DNA from: Bryobacter aggregatus MPL3
GTDB lineage: Bacteria > Acidobacteriota > Terriglobia > Bryobacterales > Bryobacteraceae
Assembly (NCBI RefSeq): GCF_000702445.1
Contig: NZ_JNIF01000003.1
Location: 2,418,001 to 2,482,000, forward strand
Direction: 5' to 3'
DNA: 64,000 nucleotides
Below the pieces are notes generated by a model that was not told the DNA's origin, searched no databases, and worked only from the letters and a program-made list of their open reading frames with translations. Below, piece by piece: positions 50,155 through 58,585 of this stretch. Each line of letters starts with the position of its first letter. The stretch's first letter is position 1. The translations under genes were made by a program, and so were the position numbers.

Positions 50155-50484
50155 ATGGACATGAACCGATTGTTGGCGGAGGCTGTGGCGCGACATGGAG
50201 TGAAGCTTGACTCAGACGACCCGGCCATGGTGATCGTGACCTTGAATCGACTGATGTTGGAGGATGCCGTACGTGGAGTTGCCGATGAGATCCGTGAGGC
50301 GGTCAAAGAGTTCGATGCTGCTGGCGAGAGGATTCAAAAAGCGGTTGGGACTACACTTGCTCGGGAGCTTTCGCGGGCTGCTCGGGGTGGCACTCCGGTG
50401 GTGGTGGTTGGTCAGTGGATTTGGATCGCTCTGTCAGTGGCGGTGGCTTTCTTTGTCGGACTGATTGTTGGGAGGTCGATATGA
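50155..50484 (+). CDS. traM: TraM-like protein with C-terminal membrane helix
   Basis: The 109-residue protein is helical with a predicted coiled segment (EIREAVKEFDAAGERIQKAV) and a single C-terminal membrane helix (VVVVGQWIWIALSVAVAFFV). It corresponds in position and design to TraM of IncP-type systems. It overlaps the following small membrane gene by four bases. Its job in transfer is not established. Confidence 0.72.
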   Translation: MDMNRLLAEAVARHGVKLDSDDPAMVIVTLNRLMLEDAVRGVADEIREAVKEFDAAGERIQKAVGTTLARELSRAARGGTPVVVVGQWIWIALSVAVAFFVGLIVGRSI

Positions 50485-50642
50485 GATTGCAGAATTGGAT
50501 CTGGCTTTATCTGGGTATGGGTGGGAGCTTCACGCGCTGGGCGGCGCTGCTGTTCTATGGTGCGTTGTGGGCGGCTGTTCTTGTGGTCGCTGGATTCCTC
50601 TGCGTGTTGGCAATGGCGATGATCTTGCATTCTGGAGCATGA
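50481..50642 (+). CDS. Small membrane protein after traM
   Basis: A 53-residue protein (MRLQNWIWLYLGMGGSFTRW, then a long helix ALLFYGALWAAVLVVAGFLC) starts with ATG overlapping the traM stop as ATGA. Two membrane passes or one long helix are likely. Tight coupling to traM indicates it is real. No family is recognised. Confidence 0.6.
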   Translation: MRLQNWIWLYLGMGGSFTRWAALLFYGALWAAVLVVAGFLCVLAMAMILHSGA

Positions 50643-50680
50643 GTGTGAGGCGGAGCGGTACCCCGCCTCAAGAGAGAGCC

Positions 50681-51121
50681 TCAAGCGACTCTCCGGCGTA
50701 GATAGTCAGGCAGGTCCTCGAAGTGCAAGATCTCTGCTGCTCGTAGGGCACGGCTCATTTGAATGAACTTGAGTTCTGAGATGCCGAGCATCTCTGCCAA
50801 CTGGCGCTGGGTGGGATGGTCCTGCTCAGCGTAGCTCGCGAGAATGGCGTCGCGACGCTTTTGGAATTGTCTGGTGGATCGGGGGAGCGGATCTACCAGT
50901 CGCAGATAGTCGAGTAGGGCGCCTTGGATGCGGTGTTCGGCAAAGGTCTTCAACTTGAGATTGCGCGAGGGATCGAATCGATCTACAGCTTTGATGAGAC
51001 CGATGGCGCCAGCGGAGATGAGGTCATCGAGTTCGACTTGTGGGCAACGTCGATGGAGCCTACGAGCGAGGAGTTCGACCTGTGGAAGGTGATCGAGAAT
51101 TGTTTGGTCGCGGTGGGTCAT
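50681..51121 (-). CDS. Truncated FliA/WhiG-type sigma factor
   Basis: Sigma-70 region 2 is clear in LAERHLPL-like form: LPQVELLARRLHRRCPQVEL, DDLISAGAIGLIKAVDRFDP and TFAEHRIQGALLDYLR. Region 3 follows (RQLAEMLGISELKFIQMSRA). Region 4, which contacts the -35 box, is missing: the 146-residue protein stops after YLRRRVA, whereas FliA-type factors have about 240 residues. It may be an element-specific partial sigma factor or an anti-competitor for core polymerase. It is transcribed opposite to traK-M and directly precedes a second ssb when read leftward. Confidence 0.78.
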   Translation of the reverse strand: MTHRDQTILDHLPQVELLARRLHRRCPQVELDDLISAGAIGLIKAVDRFDPSRNLKLKTFAEHRIQGALLDYLRLVDPLPRSTRQFQKRRDAILASYAEQDHPTQRQLAEMLGISELKFIQMSRALRAAEILHFEDLPDYLRRRVA

Positions 51122-51136
51122 AGCCGGATTGGCCGC

Positions 51137-51481
51137 TTACGCGGCCACCTCCTGCTTCGGGGAGTGCTTCAGATGAGTGATGCGACGGACCCGGATCTCG
51201 GTGATCGACTTCTTTATGCCGTCCTTGGTGGTGTATTCGCGGGTGTTGAGTTCGCCCGTGATCTGGAGGTTCGCGCCCTTGGTGAGAGTGGCGGCGTAGT
51301 TCGCGAGTCGGCCAAAGGTAACGAGACGGTGCCAGGTGGTCTGGGATTGGCGCTCGCCGGATTCGCGATCCTTCCAGATGCGCTGGGTGGCCAGCGAGAG
51401 AGTTGTGAGGGTGGAGTCGTTGCGAGTTGTGCGGGAATCGGCGTCACTGCCGAGGTACCCAACTAGAATCACGTTGTTCAT
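51137..51481 (-). CDS. ssb: Single-stranded DNA-binding protein, copy 2
   Basis: This 114-residue OB-fold protein starts MNNVILVGYLGSDADSRTTR and has TTWHRLVTFGRLANYAATLT and GELNTREYTTKDGIKKSITE, all typical of SSB. The acidic C-terminal tail is absent. The upstream in-frame extension to 51697 is out of character, so the ATG at 51481 is used. It sits 15 bases before the sigma-factor-like gene in the same direction. It is clearly different from copy 1 (43233-43664). Confidence 0.88.
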   Translation of the reverse strand: MNNVILVGYLGSDADSRTTRNDSTLTTLSLATQRIWKDRESGERQSQTTWHRLVTFGRLANYAATLTKGANLQITGELNTREYTTKDGIKKSITEIRVRRITHLKHSPKQEVAA

Positions 51482-51906
51482 TTGCTTTCTCCTTCTGCCG
51501 CCGTCTCTTGATCGGGGCACCCAAAAGCAAGCGGGGCCGCTCCCAAGAGCGCAGCGGTGAGGCGAAGTGCATTGTTGGGGGACCGGGCGGATCGCGGAGA
51601 GCGGGAGCGAACGGACCCGTAGGGCGGGATCCGGCTGGGGGAGCCGACAAAGCAGAACGCAGCCGAGCGCCGGGCGCGGCCAGGCGATAGCCGTCAAGCG
51701 AAGCGGTGCCCGATCAGGGGCGGGAGGCTAGGGGCAAGTGAAAAACGCTGTGGACGGCAGTAGGAGGAACAGCCGACAACTTCTGAGCCATGTATCGATC
51801 CGGAGCGTGAACTGTGCGTGCTCATTATGTTTGCAATGAGAGCCTTCTGGCAATTAGAGATCCCCAGAATCGTGGCACGGGAGGGTACAATCGCAGAACT
51901 ATACAT
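51482..51906. other. GC-rich non-coding region before the cargo gene
   Basis: The first 250 bases are G-rich and without a supported reading frame, with several short inverted words (GCGGGAGCGAACGGACCCG). They are followed by a less GC-rich 150 bases that probably hold the promoter of the STAND gene. A structured RNA or regulatory site is possible, but I cannot identify one. Confidence 0.45.
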
Positions 51907-54900
51907 ATGGCAAAGATCGAGATTCGTTGGGACAACATACGGCCGCATCAGGGGTCGCAGTCGCATGGATTTGAAGAGCTTTGCTGCATGTTGGCAAAGC
52001 GGGAGGGCGTCACTTGTCAGGGAGCGACGTTTGTTCGACACAACGTTCCCGATGGGGGAGTCGAATGTGCATGGCTTCTCGAAAATGGTGACGAGATCGG
52101 CTGGCAGGCTAAGTTCTTCTCCTCACTTGGGAAGAGTCAATGGGCGCAAATCGATAGGTCTGTTCGGGACGCTCTTCGGAATTATCCTCGATTGGTTCGA
52201 TTGAAGGTATGTGTCCCGCTCAATCTGAACAGTGGGAACACGCCACGACGACAATCCCAACGGAAGAAATGGACCGAGCTCTGTAAAAAATGGAAGCACG
52301 ATTCTCGTAGGAGTATTGAGTTCGAGTTTATAGGGGAAAGTGACTTGAACGGTCAACTTCTGGTCGAAGCGAATTGGCCGCTCATTCGCTACTGGTTCAA
52401 TAAACAGTTGTTTACTCCACAGTGGTTTAAAGACCAGGTCGCGGTCAGTCTTGCAAATGCAGGCAAGCGATTCCAACCGTTATTGCACGTCGATGTCTCA
52501 GCTTCCGCTCGGATATCGGCACTAGGAATGACGGAAGACTTCTGCGAGGAGTTCCGGGAGCGCATTCACAAGCTCGGAGTAGCAAGTCAGAAAGCAGGCG
52601 CCAGTCTCACGAAATTCTTGCAACAGAGTGAGCTGGATCAGTTTTGGGCGCATCTGGAGTTCTGTCGGCAGGAAGCGATACGACTAAAGACAGATCGTGA
52701 GGGTTTCCCTAAGGACAACCTAGAGCTGCGGCTTCGTGGAATGGCCGAAGTAGTGCAATCGGCCATGTACCGGCTGAGATCTCAGTCTGCGTCGCAAACC
52801 CCTACTGCGAATCGTGGTGCTTATCGGCCAGAACTTGACTATGCGGCCAACCTCCTTCATGCACTGGCAGATGTGATCAATGATCTCGAACGTGAAGTGA
52901 GGTCAGGTGCGAGCAGTATTGCCGTCGCCACAACAATGGTTTTAACCGGAGATGCGGGCATGGGAAAGTCGCACGCGTTGTGTCATGCTGCCAAGCATAG
53001 AATCGGAAGACAGCAGCCGACCGTCCTTCTTCTGGGGGGCAGCTTCTCCCGGGATGAGCCATGGTCCCAAGTCATTCGTCAGCTTCAACTGCAGGATATG
53101 AACCCGGATGACTTGTTAGGTGTGCTATCAGTCGCCGGAGAGTTGACAGGGGGCAGAACACTGATTTTGATTGATGCTCTCAATGAAGGTGAAGGGCGCG
53201 AAATGTGGCGGCAGCATTTTGCCGGGTTCGTCGAGAAGTTGAAAGCCTATCCACGCGTGCGATTGGTAGTGAGCGTCCGAACATGCTTTCTGCAGTCAAC
53301 GCTCCCTGACATAGCTGGAGTGCACGACTGTAAAGTTGTAAGGCACGACGGATTTCAAGGGCGGGAAATTGCTGCAACAAACGTGTATTTTTCCCACTTC
53401 GGAATCATCGCGCACTCGATTCCGATCCTCGATCCTGAGTTCTCTAATCCGCTGTTTCTGTATATTTTTTGCCGAGGAATGAAGCATCGCGGGGAGAGAG
53501 AGCTAGCGGCTGGGAGCGGTGGGATCACCAAGGTGTTTGCCAACTACCTTGATTTACTTGAGAGTGAGGCGAGCGACGCCCTAAATCTGGACCCACACGC
53601 GGGTACGGTACGAAAAATACTTGACGCTCTTGTTCTGCGGATGATGGCGAGTGGAGACTCCGAACTTTCCAGAACGGAGGCTACTCAATTATCACAGGAG
53701 ATCCATCCATCAACGGGTCATTCAAATTCACTGTTCAAATGGCTCTTGGATGCGGGTGTTCTATTGGACGACAGTCGCCGATGGAAGAATGGAGAAACCC
53801 AGCAAGTTGTACGGTTCACCTACGAAAGGTACTCTGACCACCTTCTCGCTCGAAAGCTCCTCGATCAATGTCTGGAGGCGGATGCATCACCGATTGCAAT
53901 TGACAAAGCGTTGTTTGTTCAGCTGCTAGGGGAGCGTAAAAAGTATTGGCATATACAAGGTCTTTTGGAGGCGCTCGCGATTCAAGTACCTGAGCTCTTG
54001 AAAGGAAGTGAATTGGCAGATGTGCTTCCAACTGTTGAGGGGCAGAGTGGTGCGGTACTGCTAGCGATGCAGCAAAGCATCTCATGGCGGGATTGCGGAT
54101 CGATTACTGATCGCACGGAATCTTTTTTGATGGAACAGTTGGCTTCGAGCGAACATAGCGACGAGGCTCTAAAAGTACTTTTGAACGTGTCTGCTAAGGG
54201 AGGGCACCCGTGGAACGCCAAGTTCCTTCATGAAAGGATTCTTCTTCCACTATCAATGCCGGCCCGCGACCGATTGTGGAGCATCTGGTGTCATTTCGAG
54301 TACGGGTACGACGATCAGTCTAGCGGTCCAATTTGTCGACTCTTTGACGCCTGCGAGAATCCATCAATTCGAAAGCATTTGGGTGCGGAGGGTGCGGTAT
54401 TGTCGACGACCGTCCTGAGCTGGCTGGGGTCTAACGCCAACCGGTTTATTCGCGATCGAGCCACGAAGATCACTGCGGAGATGTTTCATGAGCACCCTGG
54501 TGCTATCCCAGAGGTGTTGCGCTCCTTTCAGGCGGTCAATGATCCTTATGTGCTTGATCGGCTCTTGTGTGCAGTATTTGGCGCGATGATGCGGACAAAC
54601 GATCCCGATATTGCCGAAGCCACGGCAGATGTTTGCGCGGAGTTATGGGGAAGTCCAGATCGTTTACCTACACATATTCTCACGCGCGACCACTTGGCAG
54701 GCATCGCAGAACGCGCTGCCTGTTTGAAAGGAAGGAACTTAGCTGATTCTCGATTGCCATTCACTTTTGGGTGTACGGATTGGCCACGTGAGCTGCCGAC
54801 CTTAGATGATCTGAAGATCATATACGAACAATCCGGGCACGGAGGGTTTGAGATCTTTTACTCGGTGGTTGGGGGTGACTTTGGGATCTATGTACTTCGC

Positions 54901-56436
54901 GCGGATGCACGAAGGCTATCATGGTTGACTATTCGAAGAGGCCACGACGTTCCAACTTTCGATGAACTTCAAAGTGTGTTTGAGCGCGAGCTGACTGCAG
55001 AACAGATAGACGCGATCAGAGACTGTCTTGCTAGTCGTGGAGGGACTGACGACGTCTCGACAGAAGTCGAAAGTTTTGAAGATTGGCCCCCAGAGAAGAT
55101 GGTTAAAGCGATGAAGGTCAGGGAGGAGCAGCGAGTGCGCACTCAGGCGCGAGCAGAGTCACTGCTTAGTCCAGCGCAGCAAGTGGAGTTTTCGAACCTG
55201 TTGGAATGCTCCGCACCAACCTGCTCGAATGTGCTCGATTGTTTGCGCATTCGTTCTGAGTTCCTCCAGCGTTACATTCTTGCGCGTGTACTTGACCTTG
55301 GATGGTCTGCGGAGCTGTTTGAGGCGTTTGATCGGCAGATGCCGTACGCAAATCGAGACAGCAAAAAGCCCGAACGCTATGGGAAGAAATACCAGTGGAT
55401 AGCGTATTGGGAGGCGATTGCCCGGCTAACGGACGCATTCGAATTCGTCGAGAACTACCCACAGACTCAAATTCAGACCTATTCAGGCGCTTGGCAACTG
55501 GGGCTGAGTCGCGAGATAGATCCATCAACGAGTATCCAAGGTGACCGCGGGAATGGACCACAGCCTTGCTTTGCATGGTGGCAGCCATCAATTCATACTA
55601 TGTGGCAGGAAGAACTCTCCGACGTAGCATGGATGCAAGACCCTGACAATTTGCTTCCAATTCACAATGCTTGGCGCGTAAAAGATCCTCGAGGTAGATA
55701 TTGGCTAAACCTGGACTGCCATTTCAATTGGCTACAGCCACCATCACTTGCCTTTGAGAGGCTAGCCGCGCCGCGCCGCAAAGTGTGGAGCCACCTCCAA
55801 GCCTACGTTGTGAGATCCAACGATGCTGCGGCCTTCCGGAGGTGGATCTGCAAGCAGGATCTGTTTGGTCGATGGATGCCCGAGGCGCGAAGTGTCAGCG
55901 AGGTTCACCTTGGCGAACAATTCTGGTCAACTGCATTTCAATTCTTCTCCGGCGACATATTCGGAGAGAGTGAGTGGACATCGGGTGACCGTTCACCAAC
56001 GCTTCCTTCCCCAGTATTGGTTCCATCCATGCGGTACCACGGTTCCGCTAACGGTTTCGACTGTTCGCCAAATGCCGATCTACATACCTCTCTTCCGTCG
56101 CCGTGGTTGTTCGAAAGGATGCAATTGGAATGGCGTGGAGAGGTTGGCCGGTATCACGAAAAGACAAGTGGTGATTGTGTAGTGCTCGACCCGGCTCCGC
56201 AGTCTCCTAATGTCGAGTCGGTTGGTCCATCTGCATTGTTGGTGCTAGAGCAAGATCTCTTACTAGCGATCGGCGATGCAGATTGCGAAATCATATGGAC
56301 GGCGTTGTGCGTGAAGCGGATTCTGTCAGATGGCTTCACCTCCCGAGGCGAGATGCACACTAGCAAAGTATTCTGGCTTGAAAAAGGGGAGGAGAAAGCA
56401 CATAGCTCAGATCGGTTCGTTGACTACTCTCGGTGA
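51907..56436 (+). CDS. Avs-like (AVAST) nuclease-STAND NTPase, probable anti-phage protein
   Basis: The 1509-residue protein has an N-terminal Mrr-type PD-(D/E)xK nuclease: D49-G-G-V-E53, then E63 and Q67-A-K69. A STAND ATPase follows, with Walker A GDAGMGKS (348-355, K354) and Walker B LILIDALNEG (D423 to G428), the ALNEG form typical of Avs proteins. The C-terminal 900 residues are helical repeats that in Avs proteins bind phage terminase or portal and trigger the nuclease. Architecture and length are closest to Avs4 or Avs2. The ATG at 51907 begins the nuclease domain; a GTG at 51814 is an alternative. No partner gene is required in these types. It sits in the cargo hotspot between tra and trb. 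Confidence 0.8.
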   Translation: MAKIEIRWDNIRPHQGSQSHGFEELCCMLAKREGVTCQGATFVRHNVPDGGVECAWLLENGDEIGWQAKFFSSLGKSQWAQIDRSVRDALRNYPRLVRLKVCVPLNLNSGNTPRRQSQRKKWTELCKKWKHDSRRSIEFEFIGESDLNGQLLVEANWPLIRYWFNKQLFTPQWFKDQVAVSLANAGKRFQPLLHVDVSASARISALGMTEDFCEEFRERIHKLGVASQKAGASLTKFLQQSELDQFWAHLEFCRQEAIRLKTDREGFPKDNLELRLRGMAEVVQSAMYRLRSQSASQTPTANRGAYRPELDYAANLLHALADVINDLEREVRSGASSIAVATTMVLTGDAGMGKSHALCHAAKHRIGRQQPTVLLLGGSFSRDEPWSQVIRQLQLQDMNPDDLLGVLSVAGELTGGRTLILIDALNEGEGREMWRQHFAGFVEKLKAYPRVRLVVSVRTCFLQSTLPDIAGVHDCKVVRHDGFQGREIAATNVYFSHFGIIAHSIPILDPEFSNPLFLYIFCRGMKHRGERELAAGSGGITKVFANYLDLLESEASDALNLDPHAGTVRKILDALVLRMMASGDSELSRTEATQLSQEIHPSTGHSNSLFKWLLDAGVLLDDSRRWKNGETQQVVRFTYERYSDHLLARKLLDQCLEADASPIAIDKALFVQLLGERKKYWHIQGLLEALAIQVPELLKGSELADVLPTVEGQSGAVLLAMQQSISWRDCGSITDRTESFLMEQLASSEHSDEALKVLLNVSAKGGHPWNAKFLHERILLPLSMPARDRLWSIWCHFEYGYDDQSSGPICRLFDACENPSIRKHLGAEGAVLSTTVLSWLGSNANRFIRDRATKITAEMFHEHPGAIPEVLRSFQAVNDPYVLDRLLCAVFGAMMRTNDPDIAEATADVCAELWGSPDRLPTHILTRDHLAGIAERAACLKGRNLADSRLPFTFGCTDWPRELPTLDDLKIIYEQSGHGGFEIFYSVVGGDFGIYVLRADARRLSWLTIRRGHDVPTFDELQSVFERELTAEQIDAIRDCLASRGGTDDVSTEVESFEDWPPEKMVKAMKVREEQRVRTQARAESLLSPAQQVEFSNLLECSAPTCSNVLDCLRIRSEFLQRYILARVLDLGWSAELFEAFDRQMPYANRDSKKPERYGKKYQWIAYWEAIARLTDAFEFVENYPQTQIQTYSGAWQLGLSREIDPSTSIQGDRGNGPQPCFAWWQPSIHTMWQEELSDVAWMQDPDNLLPIHNAWRVKDPRGRYWLNLDCHFNWLQPPSLAFERLAAPRRKVWSHLQAYVVRSNDAAAFRRWICKQDLFGRWMPEARSVSEVHLGEQFWSTAFQFFSGDIFGESEWTSGDRSPTLPSPVLVPSMRYHGSANGFDCSPNADLHTSLPSPWLFERMQLEWRGEVGRYHEKTSGDCVVLDPAPQSPNVESVGPSALLVLEQDLLLAIGDADCEIIWTALCVKRILSDGFTSRGEMHTSKVFWLEKGEEKAHSSDRFVDYSR

Positions 56437-56795
56437 AAAAACGCGAGCTGCAATGACGAGTTTAAATGAGCTCCCGGGTCACGAGAAGGTGACCAAATCG
56501 ATGCATCGATCAGATCGGCAGTATCGTTGGCTGGTAGCTCCCATGAGCGTTGGTTCTTCTTCCATGCATCCTAGGGACACTCCAGACAGAAGTGAGGGGA
56601 TCTCCCAGGGGAACTGATTTTGGGCCGAGACAGCACGTCGGGTGAGGTGTTTAGCATTCGCGACGCTTGACCATGCTGGGACTGTATGCGTTCCTGGAGT
56701 GATGTCGCTTCCTATGTCATTGCCTTGGATGGAGAGCGTTGACTCGAAAATGGCTAGGGCGAAGGAGCACCTAGATACTCCATGCCGAAGCTAAG
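56437..56795. other. Intergenic, nothing recognised
   Basis: About 360 bases follow the STAND gene with no supported gene on either strand. The right end carries the probable promoter of the next gene. Confidence 0.5.
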
Positions 56796-57515
56796 ATGTT
56801 TTTCGAAAGCAGAGATCCACAGTTTATCCTGAAGTCCAACGAACGAGAGGCGTGGATCGTTCACTACATAGTGGGTGGTATTCCACCCCTTCGACTAGGG
56901 GTCCTCCTGGGAGAGTGTGTTTTTCAAATGCGTTCGGCACTCGATAATCTGGTGTGTGGCCTGATTCGAACGGCAGACCCATGCGCGCCGTGCGAAGGTA
57001 CTCAGTTTCCCATTGCTTCCACTAGCGATCGGTGGGAAGGGAGTTTCCGAAAACACCTCAGGGGTATTGAGCCAGCGGCGCAGAAGATGATCCGGGATCT
57101 CCAGCCGTGTTATCGCTCGGCGACTGCCCCGGAAGGAGACCCACTGGCGATTTTGAATCGTCTCTGCAACAGCGATAAGCATAGAGCTGTCACCCTCACG
57201 ATAGCGTATAGTCATGACCTTATGGTTAGGGTGCATGGAAGGGATGGGGAGGTTTATGAATGGAAAGCGACGGAGCCACTCTATGCCGCGTCTGTCCACA
57301 GCATCCCTATTGGCCTCAACCCTCTGACTGTCCAGCCAAGTGCCCGAGTGGAAGTAAGAGGCACTGGAGTCTTAACAATTCAGGACGTCGGGCCTTGGGG
57401 GCTACGTTCGGTCTGGTCCGTCCTCGCTGATCTCCACAAATACGTCGTAGATCAGGTGATCATTCCCCTGAAGCCCTTTTTCTTGGCTCCGCCAGGTAGC
57501 CGCGCTAAACGGTAG
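56796..57515 (+). CDS. Hypothetical helical protein next to the STAND gene
   Basis: The 239-residue protein has the pattern GECVFQMRSALDNLVCGLIR (about residues 43-62), then TQFPIAS and a later LCNSDKHRAVTLT, known from a widespread uncharacterised family with R-x-x-L-D-N and N-x-D-K-H-R motifs. It is soluble and helical in its first half, beta-rich in its second. A HEPN-like RNase fold has been considered for such proteins, but no RX4-6H motif is evident here. It may be cargo together with the STAND gene, in the same direction 360 bases on. Confidence 0.55.
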   Translation: MFFESRDPQFILKSNEREAWIVHYIVGGIPPLRLGVLLGECVFQMRSALDNLVCGLIRTADPCAPCEGTQFPIASTSDRWEGSFRKHLRGIEPAAQKMIRDLQPCYRSATAPEGDPLAILNRLCNSDKHRAVTLTIAYSHDLMVRVHGRDGEVYEWKATEPLYAASVHSIPIGLNPLTVQPSARVEVRGTGVLTIQDVGPWGLRSVWSVLADLHKYVVDQVIIPLKPFFLAPPGSRAKR

Positions 57516-57613
57516 GCTAGCGAACTGAAGCTATTGGAACAGGATCCTGCGAAAGGGTGAGTGCCAGTTCGGAATCGGTGGATCGCGACATGAAATAAGA
57601 GTTCTGGTAGGAA

Positions 57614-58489
57614 TCACGGTCTCCCGCTCGCATCTCGAATTCGTCGCATTGCCTTCTCTATGGTTCGGGTCGTATAGGCTGATTGACGCACAGGTGGACC
57701 TTTCTTTGAGAGCTCCCTGGAACTGATTGCCTCGAGTATTGCCTCCTGGCTTAGTCCGTGCGCGAGTGCATAGACCGAGTACGCCAAGTCGATCCGATTG
57801 CCGTCGCCTTCGCACTTCGGATTGGACCGGAAGTCGTCAATTGTGAATAACGGGCTGTTAGGGTTGCTTCGCGGTGATGGGTGATTGGGCTTCTCTAGGT
57901 TCGCTAGTTGGGAATGGAGGTCGCTGAGGAATGCGGAGGCGTTTGAGTATACGTGCGGCGGCTTCGCTTCAATGATCCGAACGAACGGAAAGGTCCCATC
58001 TTTCGCTTGATGCTTGGCCTTCCGATTTGTGAAGCCGGCGAGACGTCCGAAGTGTCGCCAGTCTGCGGCTCCTTTGTCTCCCCCGAAACGCATAGCTAGA
58101 GTTCGTGCTGCCAGGGTTGAGAGTCGCCGCTCTAGAATTTGACCGTTGTTGAGCCATGCCTGGAAGTTGCCTGGTGAGGTTTCTACCACCAAGCTGGGCG
58201 TGAAGCCTCCCGCGTTCATCCGTTTGATTGCCTCAACGGTCAGGTCGTCGACCATACTCAGGTGGTGTTCTCCCTTCGGGCGAATGTAGATGTTTCGGCC
58301 TTGGGCGTTTTGATACCGAAGCCAGGGGACCGATCGGAGTAGGGTCGCTTGGTCCCAGGTTCGTGGCAACATTTCGGGTTCCTTGGAGTCTGACTCGAGT
58401 AGGTGCGGCTTGTAGAGTCCGATCTCGTAGAGCTCACATCCCATCGCGCGGATCTGTCGTTCGACCGCAATCAAACTTGGACACTTCAT
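57614..58489 (-). CDS. RepB-family DNA primase
   Basis: The 291-residue protein has the RepB primase-polymerase fold: RNIYIRPKGEHHLSMVDDLT at about residues 65-84 (metal site in VDDL), GGFTPSLVVETSPGNFQAWL, and DWRHFGRLAGFTNRKAKH. Such primases start DNA synthesis on transferred strands or during element replication. The ATG at 58489 follows AGAGGAAAAT. It is divergent from trbB across a 96-base gap with an operator-like palindrome. Its last codons coincide with a 13-base word shared with the tRNA-Gly 3' end. Confidence 0.85.
   Translation of the reverse strand: MKCPSLIAVERQIRAMGCELYEIGLYKPHLLESDSKEPEMLPRTWDQATLLRSVPWLRYQNAQGRNIYIRPKGEHHLSMVDDLTVEAIKRMNAGGFTPSLVVETSPGNFQAWLNNGQILERRLSTLAARTLAMRFGGDKGAADWRHFGRLAGFTNRKAKHQAKDGTFPFVRIIEAKPPHVYSNASAFLSDLHSQLANLEKPNHPSPRSNPNSPLFTIDDFRSNPKCEGDGNRIDLAYSVYALAHGLSQEAILEAISSRELSKKGPPVRQSAYTTRTIEKAMRRIRDASGRP
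57617..57629. repeat. 13-base copy of the tRNA-Gly 3' end
   Basis: CGGTCTCCCGCTC is identical to 40099-40111 in the acceptor and T-arm end of tRNA-Gly, the expected attachment site. It lies in the last codons of the primase gene and in the same orientation as at the tRNA. It may be a relic of an attachment site. Confidence 0.5.
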
Positions 58490-58539
58490 ATTTTCCTCTT
58501 GACGTTCGCTAGAAGTTCAGGAATAATCGAGCGCATAGC

Positions 58540-58555
58540 TAGCTGGTACAGGCTA
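58540..58555. promoter_or_regulatory. Operator-like quasi-palindrome between primase and trbB
   Basis: TAGCTGGTACAGGCTA differs at one base from the site at 47295. It lies in the middle of the 96-base divergent promoter region, so one bound regulator could control both transcripts. Confidence 0.7.
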
Positions 58556-58585
58556 ACTGTCAAGTTGTCAAGATCGGAGTATGGA

